A stretch of DNA of 64,000 nt from Devosia sp. FKR38. Lineage in GTDB: Bacteria > Pseudomonadota > Alphaproteobacteria > Rhizobiales > Devosiaceae. Numbering within the stretch: position 1 is the stretch's first letter; each line of letters starts with the position of its first letter. The notes below the pieces were generated by a model. It had not been told where the DNA came from and searched no databases. It was given only the letters and a program-made list of their open reading frames with translations. The position numbers were made by a program, and so were the translations under genes. The stretch spans positions 2,678,127 through 2,742,126 of the forward strand of contig NZ_STGC01000005.1 of NCBI RefSeq assembly GCF_005222805.1, read 5' to 3'. This document shows, in pieces, positions 8,144 through 15,594 of the stretch.

Positions 8144-8778
8144 CGATCGATCCCACAGAGTTCATCACGCAGAACCTGCGGCTCGAACCCGTGCCAAGCC
8201 TGCCGGCCATCCGCCTCTATACGGCCCATGCCGGCAGCCGCCTTTCGCGCCTCTTCAGTGACGATGACGACGATCCGCCGGCGCCCTATTGGGCCTATCA
8301 ATGGGCCGGCGGGCTGGCCCTGGCGCAGCATTTCGCCGCCCATCCGGAGGTGGTCGCGGGCAAGCGCGTCCTTGATCTGGGCGCCGGCTCGGGCCTTGTG
8401 GGCATTGCGGCTGCAAAGGCAGGCGCAACGGTTGAGGCCGCCGAAATCGACGCCAACGGGCGCGCCGCCATTGCGCTCAACGCGGCAGCCAATGGCGTGG
8501 CCATCCTGCTACGAGACATTGATCTGGACGGCCCGGCGCCCCAAGACATCGACCTGATTGCGGCCGGCGATGTGTTCTACAATCCCGATGTCGCCGCGCT
8601 GATGCTGCCGTTTCTGCGGCGCGGCCACGAGGCTGGCATCGCCGTGCTGATCGGCGACCCCGACCGGCGCGATCTGCCGCGCGATGATCTCGAGCTGATC
8701 GCCAGCTACAAGGTCAGCGACGTCGGCGATGCCCGGGACACCGCCGACCGCATGGGTTCGGTCTATCGGCTGGACTAA
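8140..8778 (+). CDS. SAM-dependent lysine methyltransferase, ETFB/METTL20-like
   Basis: This 212-residue class I methyltransferase has motif I VLDLGAGSGLVGIAAA (about residues 74-90), an acidic post-I strand (AAEIDANG) and the GDVFYNPDVAALMLPFL segment seen in the bacterial relatives of METTL20. That enzyme trimethylates lysines of the electron-transfer flavoprotein beta subunit. The PYWAYQWAGGLALAQ segment just before motif I supports that branch. The start overlaps the preceding gene by 4 bp; the end overlaps the convergent methyltransferase gene by 4 bp. The specific substrate is inference. Confidence 0.82.
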   Translation: MTIDPTEFITQNLRLEPVPSLPAIRLYTAHAGSRLSRLFSDDDDDPPAPYWAYQWAGGLALAQHFAAHPEVVAGKRVLDLGAGSGLVGIAAAKAGATVEAAEIDANGRAAIALNAAANGVAILLRDIDLDGPAPQDIDLIAAGDVFYNPDVAALMLPFLRRGHEAGIAVLIGDPDRRDLPRDDLELIASYKVSDVGDARDTADRMGSVYRLD

Positions 8779-9398
8779 CGGCCCGCCAGGCGACGGAAAC
8801 TGCTGAACTGGAAGTGCTGCACGCTACCCCAGGGCGTTTGATGATCGTGCATACGCGCATCGATCAGCGCGAAGTCAGCTCCCAGGCTGCGCGACAGGCT
8901 GACGCTGTCATGCCGGGCCACCGGCAGCCCGCTGCACTTTTCCGGCCCGTCGGGTGCGAACGTGCCGATGACGGCCACGCCACCGGGCCGCAGGGCCTGA
9001 AGCAGGACATCGACATAGGCGGCCTGTTCCTCGACCTGCGTCAGGAAGTGAAACGCGGCGCGATCATGCCAAAAGTCATAGCGCCGCAGCGGTTTCCACC
9101 GGGTCACGTCGCTGACCACCCAGTCCACCGGCGCATCGGGCGCGATCCGGCGACGCGCCGTTTCCAACGCCGCCGCCGACAGGTCCAGCACGCTGACCCA
9201 GGCCTGGTGCCGGCCCTGCAGCGCATCGACCAGCCGCGATGCCCCACCGCCGATATCGACCACGGCATGGGCGGTTTCCAGCCCCGCCGCGTCCAGCAGG
9301 GCCAGCGAAGTGTCTGGACTGTGTTCAAACCAGCTGACCGCGTCCTCAGCCTTGCTGGAATACACCCCCTGCCAATGCTGCTCCCGTGCGTCGCTCAC
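8775..9398 (-). CDS. Class I SAM-dependent methyltransferase
   Basis: This 207-residue protein has motif I VVDIGGGASRLVDAL (about residues 46-60), the acidic SVLDLSAAAL strand and DFWHDRAAFHFL after it. The N-terminal EQHWQGVYSSK and the SWFEH block are typical of a common small-molecule methyltransferase group of unknown substrate. A GTG start overlaps the stop of the UxaA-family gene (GTGA at 9395-9398), so it is probably translated from the same transcript and controlled with it. Its part in a sugar-acid operon is unexplained. Confidence 0.82.
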   Translation of the reverse strand: MSDAREQHWQGVYSSKAEDAVSWFEHSPDTSLALLDAAGLETAHAVVDIGGGASRLVDALQGRHQAWVSVLDLSAAALETARRRIAPDAPVDWVVSDVTRWKPLRRYDFWHDRAAFHFLTQVEEQAAYVDVLLQALRPGGVAVIGTFAPDGPEKCSGLPVARHDSVSLSRSLGADFALIDARMHDHQTPWGSVQHFQFSSFRRLAGR

Positions 9399-10945
9399 AT
9401 CGTCGCTCCGACCTGCCAGGGCACGAACTCATTGTCGCCATAGCCCAGGGCTTCGGACTTGGTGGGTTCGCCCGAGGCGGTTTTGAGGATGAGGTCGAAA
9501 ATCTCGCGGCCCTTGTCCTCGATCGAGACGCCATCGATGATGTCGCCGCAGTTGATGTCCATGTCTTCGGTCATGCGTGCATACATGTCCGAATTGGTCG
9601 CCAGCTTGATCGAGGGCACCGGCTTGCAGCCATAGGCCGAGCCGCGCCCGGTGGTGAAGGCCAGCACATTGGCGCCGCCAGCCACCTGGCCAGTGGCCGA
9701 GACCGGATCAAAGCCGGGCGTATCCATGAACACAAAGCCCTTTTCCGTGATCTTTTCGGCATATTCATAGACCGCCGTCAGCGGCGTGGTGCCGCCCTTG
9801 GCCGCTGCGCCGAGGGACTTTTCGAGGATCGTGGTCAGCCCGCCCAGCTTGTTGCCCGGCGAGGGATTGTTGTTCATCTCGCCATGGTTGCGCTTGGTGT
9901 AATCTTCCCACCAATGGATGCGGCTGATCAGCTTTTCGCCCACTTCGCGCGTCACGGCGCGGCGGGTCAGCAGATGCTCGGCGCCATAGATCTCCGAGGT
10001 TTCGCTGAGAATGGCGGTGCCGCCATTGCGCACCAGGATATCGGCGGCATGGCCCAGCGCCGGATTGGCGGTAATGCCCGAATAGCCATCGGACCCACCA
10101 CACTGCAGCGCCAGCACGAGTTCGGAGGCATCAACCGTCTCGCGGCGGGCGCGGGCGGCGATGGGCAGCATTTCCTTCATCTGCTCGATGCCCCATTCGA
10201 CGATCTTGCGCGTGCCGCCGCGCTCCTGAATGGTCATGGTCTGGAAAGTGTCGCTCTCGACAATACCATAGGTCTCCTTCATCCGGCCGATCTGGAACAC
10301 TTCGCAGCCCAGACCCACCAGCATCGCCGCGCCCAGATTGGGGTTGGACGTATAGCCCCACTGCGTGCGCTGCAGGATGTTGAAGCCCTCGCCGCGGCTT
10401 TCCATGCCGCAGCCGGTGCCATGCACGAAGGGCACGACGCCGTCGATTTCCGGATAGTCATCCAGAATGCCGGAGCGGTTGATGCCCTCGGCGATGAACT
10501 TGGCCACCGTGGCCGAGCAGTTCACCGAGGTCAGGATCCCCACATAATTGCGCGTACCCACCGAGCCATTGGCGCGGCGATAGCCCTCGAAGGTCGCCCG
10601 CTCTTCGACCGGGATCATCTCGGGCGGAAGGGCGCCTTCGGCAAAGGCATAATCATGCGTCAGCGAGCCATCGGGGCCGCCCATGCCGCAATTGTGCTCA
10701 TGCACCCAGTCGCCGGGCACGATGGCTTCCTTGGCAAAGCCGATGATCTGCCCGAATTTGAGGATCGGCTCACCGGCCGCGATGGCACGGATGGCAAACT
10801 TGTGGCCCTTGGGCACGCGGCGCACGATGGCCGGGCCCTGCGGTGTGGCACTGCCCACCTCCAGATTGACAAGGGCCACTGCAATATTGTCTGCGCCATT
10901 GAGCACCAGCGTGCGGGGCTGCGGACGGGTCATCGTGTCGGACAT
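9395..10945 (-). CDS. UxaA/GarD-family sugar-acid dehydratase (possible L-fuconate dehydratase)
   Basis: This 516-residue protein has an N-terminal SAF-like domain (HEHNCGMGGPDG near residue 80) and the altronate/galactarate dehydratase core (FEGYRRANGSVGTRN, HGTGCGMES, LQCGGSDGYSG, NNNPSPGNKLGG). These iron-dependent enzymes remove water from aldonates to give 2-keto-3-deoxy acids. UxaA homologues sit in the Campylobacter jejuni fucose locus. With fucU and an FAH hydrolase nearby, L-fuconate is a reasonable substrate; altronate, galactarate or another aldonate remain possible. The ATG at 10945 is preceded by GGAAG. It is divergent from gntR with a shared 124-bp control region. Confidence 0.85.
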   Translation of the reverse strand: MSDTMTRPQPRTLVLNGADNIAVALVNLEVGSATPQGPAIVRRVPKGHKFAIRAIAAGEPILKFGQIIGFAKEAIVPGDWVHEHNCGMGGPDGSLTHDYAFAEGALPPEMIPVEERATFEGYRRANGSVGTRNYVGILTSVNCSATVAKFIAEGINRSGILDDYPEIDGVVPFVHGTGCGMESRGEGFNILQRTQWGYTSNPNLGAAMLVGLGCEVFQIGRMKETYGIVESDTFQTMTIQERGGTRKIVEWGIEQMKEMLPIAARARRETVDASELVLALQCGGSDGYSGITANPALGHAADILVRNGGTAILSETSEIYGAEHLLTRRAVTREVGEKLISRIHWWEDYTKRNHGEMNNNPSPGNKLGGLTTILEKSLGAAAKGGTTPLTAVYEYAEKITEKGFVFMDTPGFDPVSATGQVAGGANVLAFTTGRGSAYGCKPVPSIKLATNSDMYARMTEDMDINCGDIIDGVSIEDKGREIFDLILKTASGEPTKSEALGYGDNEFVPWQVGATM

Positions 10946-11034
10946 GAAAAGGGCTTCCAGTGCTAGGATCTCAACCGCGCTTTACCAAACGGCCACAAAC
11001 CGACAGATTGCAGGGCAACCCACAGCGATGATCG

Positions 11035-11063
11035 TTGTAAAGCATCACGGCACTAACTAACAT
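11035..11063 (+). promoter_or_regulatory. Candidate gntR promoter ending at the start codon (leaderless)
   Basis: TTGTAA (11035-11040) and TAACAT (11058-11063) are spaced by 17 bp and each match the sigma-70 consensus at four of six positions. A start site 7 bp after the -10 would fall on the A of the gntR ATG at 11070. The -10 hexamer is embedded in the operator palindrome. The hexamers are seen; promoter function is inference. Confidence 0.45.
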
Positions 11064-11068
11064 GTTAG
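11057..11068. promoter_or_regulatory. Operator palindrome in the uxaA/gntR divergent promoter region
   Basis: CTAACATGTTAG is a perfect 12-bp palindrome ending 1 bp before the gntR ATG. It is identical to the core at lldD and one base different from the site before the FAH gene. Its position over the predicted -10 suggests autorepression; it may also act on uxaA transcription in the other direction. Confidence 0.78.
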
Positions 11069-11069
11069 C

Positions 11070-11819
11070 ATGACATCGCCAGCAAGTCCCTACTCTTTTC
11101 TGACCCCGCAGACCGCGCTGACGCGCGGCAGCGTGACCGCTGACGTGACCAATGCGATTCGCCAGGCCATCGTGCGGCTCGACCTGCCGCCGGGCAGCGT
11201 CATCGACAAATCCCTGGTCTGCCAGCAACTGGGCGTCTCGCGCTTTCCGGTGAGCGAGGCGCTGGCGCGGCTGCAGATCGAGGGCCTGGTCGATATCGCG
11301 CCGCAGCGCGGCTCCACCGTCTCGCTGGTGCGCATTGCCGACGTGCGCGAATATATGCTGATCCGCAAAGGGCTTGAGAGCGAGGCGCTGCGCGTGTTCA
11401 TCGGTAGCCATGACAGCGAGCTGACCGCCGCGCTCAAGGCCAATATCGCCGAACAGCGCCTGGCCGCCGAGCAGGACGATGCCGAGGGCTTTCACGCCAT
11501 CGATATCGAATTCCACGACATCATCTTCCGCGCCATGCAGTTCTCCAAGATCAAGGGCATCATCGACAGCGCCCGCGCCAATCTGGACCGTGCGCGCCGG
11601 CTGATCATCACCCCGCGCCGCCTGGCGCTGACCATTGCCGAGCACCAGGCGGTGCTGGACGGCATTCTGGCCGGCGACCAGGCCCAGGCAACCCGCGCCA
11701 TGCGCGCCCATATCGACGCGGTGATGGTGGAGCTGTTCGCCTTCGCCCGCGAGCACCCCAGCCTGTTTGCCGATGGCGACACGCTGGGCAGTGACAGCGA
11801 CAGTTTTCCGTTTGGCTGA
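11070..11819 (+). CDS. GntR-family transcriptional regulator, FCD subfamily
   Basis: This 249-residue regulator has an N-terminal winged helix-turn-helix (about residues 20-85, with SLVCQQLGVSRFPVSEALARLQ and EGLVDIAPQRGS) and a C-terminal FCD ligand-binding domain (about 95-230, with the metal-ligand type histidines in EFHDIIFR, AEHQAVLDGI and RAHIDAVM). Such proteins usually repress sugar-acid genes until a pathway acid binds. It is the best candidate to recognise CTAACATGTTAG found here, at lldD and at the FAH gene. There is no ribosome site before the ATG at 11070, which fits a leaderless message. fucU follows after 14 bp. Confidence 0.92.
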   Translation: MTSPASPYSFLTPQTALTRGSVTADVTNAIRQAIVRLDLPPGSVIDKSLVCQQLGVSRFPVSEALARLQIEGLVDIAPQRGSTVSLVRIADVREYMLIRKGLESEALRVFIGSHDSELTAALKANIAEQRLAAEQDDAEGFHAIDIEFHDIIFRAMQFSKIKGIIDSARANLDRARRLIITPRRLALTIAEHQAVLDGILAGDQAQATRAMRAHIDAVMVELFAFAREHPSLFADGDTLGSDSDSFPFG

Positions 11820-11833
11820 GGAGGCCATCTCGC

Positions 11834-12268
11834 ATGCTCAAGAATATTCCGCCCATCCTGGGACCCGACCTGCTCGGCATTCTGCGGGCCATGGGCCATG
11901 GCGACGAGATCGCCATTGTGGACGCCAACTACCCCGCCGATTCGGCCGGGCCGGTGCTGGTGCGTCTCGATGGCATCAGCGCCACCGATGTGCTCGATGC
12001 CGTGCTGACGCTGATGCCGCTCGATGATTTTGTCGATGAGCCGGTGCTGACCATGCAGACCGTGGGCGACGCCGGCAAGCGCGAGCCCGTGGTCGATGCC
12101 TTCGACACTATCGTGCGCAAGCACGAGCCCAAGATGGGCGTCTCTTCGCTGGAACGCTTTGCCTTCTACGACCGCGTCAAAAAGGCCTATGCCATCGTCC
12201 AGACCGGCGAGCGGCGCCTCTATGGCAATATCCTGCTCAAGAAGGGCATTATCCGCCCCGACGCCTGA
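11834..12268 (+). CDS. fucU: L-fucose mutarotase (FucU, RbsD/FucU family)
   Basis: This 144-residue enzyme interconverts the alpha and beta anomers of L-fucose. It matches FucU closely: the start MLKNIPPILGPDLL, RAMGHGDEIAIVDANYPA with the catalytic histidine region, and the C-terminal RFAFYDRVKKAYAI and TGERRLYGNILLKKG blocks. The length is that of E. coli FucU (about 140). A GAGGAGG site lies before the ATG, 14 bp after gntR, so both are likely on one transcript. This is the most specific evidence that the surrounding regulon handles L-fucose or a very similar sugar. Confidence 0.93.
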   Translation: MLKNIPPILGPDLLGILRAMGHGDEIAIVDANYPADSAGPVLVRLDGISATDVLDAVLTLMPLDDFVDEPVLTMQTVGDAGKREPVVDAFDTIVRKHEPKMGVSSLERFAFYDRVKKAYAIVQTGERRLYGNILLKKGIIRPDA

Positions 12269-12317
12269 GACCAGCGCGAGGCCAGCCGTAACCCGTACCA
12301 AGGTTGGCCTCGACACA

Positions 12318-12329
12318 CTGACATGTTAG
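12318..12329. promoter_or_regulatory. Third operator copy, upstream of the FAH-family gene
   Basis: CTGACATGTTAG differs from the other two copies at one position. It ends 37 bp before the ATG of the hydrolase gene, where core promoter elements would be expected. This suggests the hydrolase has its own regulated promoter besides read-through from gntR-fucU. Confidence 0.7.
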
Positions 12330-12366
12330 CTCTAAGCACGGGCCGACGGCACAAGGACACCCAATC

Positions 12367-13218
12367 ATGAAACTGCTCCGCATCGGCGCCAAGGGCGCTG
12401 AAAAGCCTGCCATTCTGGCGCAGGACGGCTCCATCCGCGACCTCACTGGCATCGTCGGCGACATCGGCGGCGACGCACTGACGCCCGAGGGCCTCGCCCG
12501 GATCGCAGCTGTCGATGTCAGCACCCTGCCCAAGCTCGACGCCAACCAGCGCATCGGCGCCTGCGTCGCCAATGTCGGCAAATTCATCTGCATCGGGCTC
12601 AACTACGCCGACCATGCCGCCGAAACTGGCGCCAAGATCCCCGAAGAACCCATCATCTTCATGAAGGCCACCAGCGCCATCATCGGCCCCAATGACGATG
12701 TGATCATCCCCAAGAACGCCATCAAGCCCGATTGGGAAGTTGAACTCGGCGTCGTCATCGGCAAGGAAGCCCGCTATGTCGACGAGGCCAATGCCATGGA
12801 CCATGTCGCCGGCTATTGCGTGATCAACGACGTCTCCGAACGCCATTTCCAGACCGAGCGCGGCGGCACCTGGGACAAGGGCAAGGGCTGCGACACCTTT
12901 GGCCCCATCGGTCCGTGGCTCGTCACCCGCGACGAAGTCGCCGACCCGCAGAACCTCAAGATGTGGCTCGAGGTCGACGGCAAGCGCTACCAGAACGGCT
13001 CGACCAAAACGATGATCTTCGGCGTGGCCAATGTCGTCGCCTATGTCAGCCAGTTCATGAGCCTGCAGCCGGGCGACATCATCTCGACCGGTACCCCGCC
13101 AGGCGTCGGCATGGGCATCAAGCCCGACCCGGTCTGGCTCAAGCCCGGCAACGTCATGCGCCTGGGCATCGAAGGCCTCGGCGAGCAGGCCCAGAATGTG
13201 AAGGCCTACAGCGCCTGA
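12367..13218 (+). CDS. Fumarylacetoacetate-hydrolase-family diketo-acid hydrolase (likely 2,4-diketo-3-deoxy-L-fuconate hydrolase)
   Basis: This 283-residue FAH-superfamily enzyme has the metal-site region VELGVVIG (about residues 123-130) and the C-terminal GDIISTGTPPGVGMG loop. The N-terminus (MKLLRIGAKGAEKPA) and the block ERGGTWDKGKGCDTFGP are characteristic of the branch that cleaves 2,4-diketo-3-deoxy-aldonates. In the known fucose and rhamnose diketo-hydrolase pathways the products are pyruvate and L-lactate. With fucU next door and lldD under the same operator, the fucose version is favoured. An AAGGACA ribosome site precedes the ATG. Confidence 0.85.
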   Translation: MKLLRIGAKGAEKPAILAQDGSIRDLTGIVGDIGGDALTPEGLARIAAVDVSTLPKLDANQRIGACVANVGKFICIGLNYADHAAETGAKIPEEPIIFMKATSAIIGPNDDVIIPKNAIKPDWEVELGVVIGKEARYVDEANAMDHVAGYCVINDVSERHFQTERGGTWDKGKGCDTFGPIGPWLVTRDEVADPQNLKMWLEVDGKRYQNGSTKTMIFGVANVVAYVSQFMSLQPGDIISTGTPPGVGMGIKPDPVWLKPGNVMRLGIEGLGEQAQNVKAYSA

Positions 13219-13224
13219 TTGCAA

Positions 13225-13252
13225 CGGCCTCTCCCGCGAGCGGGAGAGGCCG
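13225..13252. terminator. Strong hairpin between the FAH and RidA genes
   Basis: A perfect 12-bp GC-rich stem (13225-13236 with 13241-13252) closes a CGAG loop, 6 bp after the hydrolase stop and 5 bp before the convergent RidA stop. It lacks a clear T tract, so it may act as a bidirectional barrier or mRNA 3'-end stabiliser rather than a classic terminator. Confidence 0.6.
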
Positions 13253-13257
13253 AAATC

Positions 13258-13653
13258 TTATGGCCGCCTCGCCACCAGATCAATTTCGACCAGCGCCCCG
13301 ACAGCCAGGGCCGTGACGCCCACCGTGGTGCGCGCCGGCAGCTTGCCGGGCTCGAAAAAGCTCGGCCACAGCGCATTGAGCGCCGCATAGTCGCGCTCGA
13401 ACTGCGTCAGGTAAATCCGCGCCATGGTGACATGCTCGAGGCCCAGGCCAATGCCGCCCAGCACGATTTTGAGATTGTCCATCACCTGCCGGGTCTGCGC
13501 TTCCACGCCCTCGGGCAGCGGCGCATCGGGCGCGGCGGGATTGGTGGGCATCTGCCCGGTGACAAACACCCAGCCATCGGCCTCGACGGCGTGGGAAAAC
13601 GGCGCAACCGGGCGGGGTCCGGATGCAATCATGTGGTGGAGCAGGCTGCCCAT
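13258..13653 (-). CDS. RidA/YjgF-family protein
   Basis: This 131-residue protein belongs to the family that hydrolyses reactive enamine/imine intermediates. Recognisable features are FSHAVEADGWVFVTGQMPT, EAQTRQVMDNLKIVLGGIGLGLEHV and the C-terminal ARTTVGVTALAVGALVEIDLVA. The arginine of the usual substrate-site R-T pair is present (ARTTVGV). The ATG at 13653 follows GAGGAATTCCC. It faces the FAH gene and is separated from it by a hairpin; a direct role in sugar-acid breakdown is not shown. Confidence 0.88.
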   Translation of the reverse strand: MGSLLHHMIASGPRPVAPFSHAVEADGWVFVTGQMPTNPAAPDAPLPEGVEAQTRQVMDNLKIVLGGIGLGLEHVTMARIYLTQFERDYAALNALWPSFFEPGKLPARTTVGVTALAVGALVEIDLVARRP

Positions 13654-13759
13654 GGGAATTCCTCGATGATAATGCTTGAGCGTGACGGTCCGGACGGCCA
13701 TAAGTCAACGGTCGATGGGCTTTGCCCACCGCCCCTTGGGCCAACAGTTCGGATGCCGC

Positions 13760-14461
13760 ATGTTCGACATCTTCCACGCCGTCTCCGCCTATCTCGAGAG
13801 CTTCCTGAACACCATTTCAGGCAATTTCTGGCTCACCTTCTGGTTCATTTTCGCGGTGGCGATCGGCGAAGCCGTCTTCATCCTGGGCCTGTTCGTGCCC
13901 TCGACGCCCGTGCTGCTGCTGGCCGGCGGCATCATCGCCGAGGGGCGCCTGCCCTTCTGGGAGGTCTATCTGGCGGCCGTGATCGGCGCGATCATCGGCG
14001 ACGCCATCTCCTACACCATCGGCCATTTCCTCAAGGATTCGATCAAGGAAATCTGGCCCTTCCGCAATCACCGCGATCTGATCGCGCGCGGTGAGGCCTT
14101 CTTTGCCAAGCATGGCGGCAAGGCCGTGTTCATTGGCCGCTTCATTCCGGGCGTCAAGGCCGTGATTCCCGGCGTCGCCGGAATCATGGGCATGAACTAC
14201 GGCTTCTTCACCCTGATCAATGTCACCTCGGCCTTTGTCTGGGCCGCCGCCCATATCCTGCCCGGCATGCTGCTGACGGCCTGGCTGAAGTCGATTGGCC
14301 TGTCGCTTGAACTGGTGATCGTGGTGGGCACGTTGATCCTGGCGACGCTGTTTATCCTCATCCACTCCTATCGCCGCATCCTGCTGTTCTTCGCGCCCTG
14401 GCTGGGTGGCCTGGGCCGCGCCATGCAGGCGCGCTGGTCCGAAACCGACACCGGACACTGA
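13760..14461 (+). CDS. DedA-family membrane protein
   Basis: This 233-residue integral membrane protein has the DedA/SNARE-associated signature: FIFAVAIGEAVFILGLFVPS, a GAIIGDAISYTIGHFL segment and GRFIPGVKAVIPGVAG with its conserved arginine. Five or six membrane segments are visible. Members are implicated in lipid-carrier (undecaprenyl phosphate or phospholipid) translocation and envelope homeostasis. The ATG at 13760 is chosen because the family sequence starts there; no strong ribosome site is seen. Confidence 0.88.
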   Translation: MFDIFHAVSAYLESFLNTISGNFWLTFWFIFAVAIGEAVFILGLFVPSTPVLLLAGGIIAEGRLPFWEVYLAAVIGAIIGDAISYTIGHFLKDSIKEIWPFRNHRDLIARGEAFFAKHGGKAVFIGRFIPGVKAVIPGVAGIMGMNYGFFTLINVTSAFVWAAAHILPGMLLTAWLKSIGLSLELVIVVGTLILATLFILIHSYRRILLFFAPWLGGLGRAMQARWSETDTGH

Positions 14462-14552
14462 ACTGGCGCGCGGCGGCCGCGACAATGGCGGTTGACGCGC
14501 CCCCCTTTGGCGCGGTTTGGTGCGCCGGTTGCAACGCGGCGAGGCAGAACCG

Positions 14553-14849
14553 ATGAACGATAATGAAATGACCGTAGAGCGCGAGGACGGTCCGGCCGGC
14601 GGACGCTATGTCATCCGCCTGTCGCCCCATGCCGAAGCCGAAATGACCTTCACCCGCGGCGCCGATGGCCTGATGACCATCACCCACACCGGCGTGCCGC
14701 CCGATTTCGAGGGCCGCGGCATTGCCGCGCGCCTGGTCAACCGCGCCATCCAGGATGCGCGCCACGACCATTTCAAGATCCACCCGGTGTGCTCCTATGT
14801 GGTGACCCAGTTCCGCCGCCACCCCGAATGGGCCGACCTCAAGGCCTGA
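14553..14849 (+). CDS. Small GNAT-like N-acetyltransferase (YjdJ type)
   Basis: This 98-residue protein resembles the minimal GNAT fold of the YjdJ/Gtn-AT group: an N-terminal GGRYVI strand, ADGLMTITHTGVPPDFEGRGIAARLV for acetyl-CoA binding, and the C-terminal PVCSYVVTQFRRHPEWADL motif. The ATG at 14553 is preferred over a longer frame. Its substrate is unknown. The gene ends 3 bp before the stop of the convergent small gene. Confidence 0.85.
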   Translation: MNDNEMTVEREDGPAGGRYVIRLSPHAEAEMTFTRGADGLMTITHTGVPPDFEGRGIAARLVNRAIQDARHDHFKIHPVCSYVVTQFRRHPEWADLKA

Positions 14850-14852
14850 CGC

Positions 14853-15059
14853 CTACCGCCCCGAAGCGCTCTTGCGCCGAAAAATCTCGGTGAGCCGGGC
14901 CAACGCCACCAGATGGATATTCTCGGGCGTGCGCGGGTCTTTCAGGCACACCACATCGCTGACCACGGTGAACACACAGCCATCGCGCTCACCGGTGGCG
15001 GTGAATTCGAGCCGCCGCCGCTCAGGCCAATAGCGCGCATAGGTGACCTTGAACTGCAC
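14853..15059 (-). CDS. Small hypothetical protein
   Basis: This 68-residue frame starts with GTG 3 bp after the stop of the lipoprotein gene and reads MQFKVTYARYWPERRRLEF, a beta-rich, charged sequence with a C-terminal helix. A GGTGGGGTGAG stretch could serve as ribosome site. No family was recognised. The tight spacing suggests an operon with the lipoprotein. Confidence 0.6.
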   Translation of the reverse strand: MQFKVTYARYWPERRRLEFTATGERDGCVFTVVSDVVCLKDPRTPENIHLVALARLTEIFRRKSASGR

Positions 15060-15062
15060 GGC

Positions 15063-15503
15063 TCACCCCACCGCCAGTGCCTCATAGCGCCCCGTGGCGC
15101 ACAGCGGGCTGTCAAAGCCATTGATGCGACTGGCGCTGCCATTGCCGCGCAGCAGCACGATGACCTCATAGACGCCACTCTGCGCGGCATTGCGGCCGAG
15201 GTCGCCCACCATGTCGAGCACCGGCTTGAGCTTGGTGGATGGCTTGGTAGTCGTGGCAACGCCGCGCACGCAGACATACCAGCGCTTGGGGCCAAAGGCA
15301 CTTTCGCCCAGCGTGAGCTGCGGCGCGGAAATGCTCATGCCGGGCCCGGCCTCAGCGCCCAGCACCCGCAGCGCCCGCGCCTTGTAGTCGTCCGGGAAAG
15401 CCTCCTGCGCGCCGGACACCTGCACGCTCTGCGGCCCGGGCACGATGCTGGAACAGCCGGCCAGGCAGACCATCAGTATCGAAGCGATCAAAAGCCTGGT
15501 CAT
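15063..15503 (-). CDS. Predicted outer- or inner-membrane lipoprotein
   Basis: This 146-residue protein begins MTRLLIASILMVCLAGCSS, a lipoprotein signal peptide with lipobox LAGC (cysteine at about residue 17). The mature domain includes RWYVCVRGV and a C-terminal YEVIVLLRGNG segment, with paired cysteines that could form a disulfide. The ATG at 15503 is preceded by GGGAGGTG. The function is unknown; similar short lipoproteins are common in Hyphomicrobiales. Confidence 0.8.
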   Translation of the reverse strand: MTRLLIASILMVCLAGCSSIVPGPQSVQVSGAQEAFPDDYKARALRVLGAEAGPGMSISAPQLTLGESAFGPKRWYVCVRGVATTTKPSTKLKPVLDMVGDLGRNAAQSGVYEVIVLLRGNGSASRINGFDSPLCATGRYEALAVG

Positions 15504-15594
15504 TTCACCTCCCGACCGGGGCGCAAGACCCGGACGCGACAGGCCCTGCGCCTGCGCCCGGGGACTATACACCCCTGTCCGTGCAGGGCAATTG

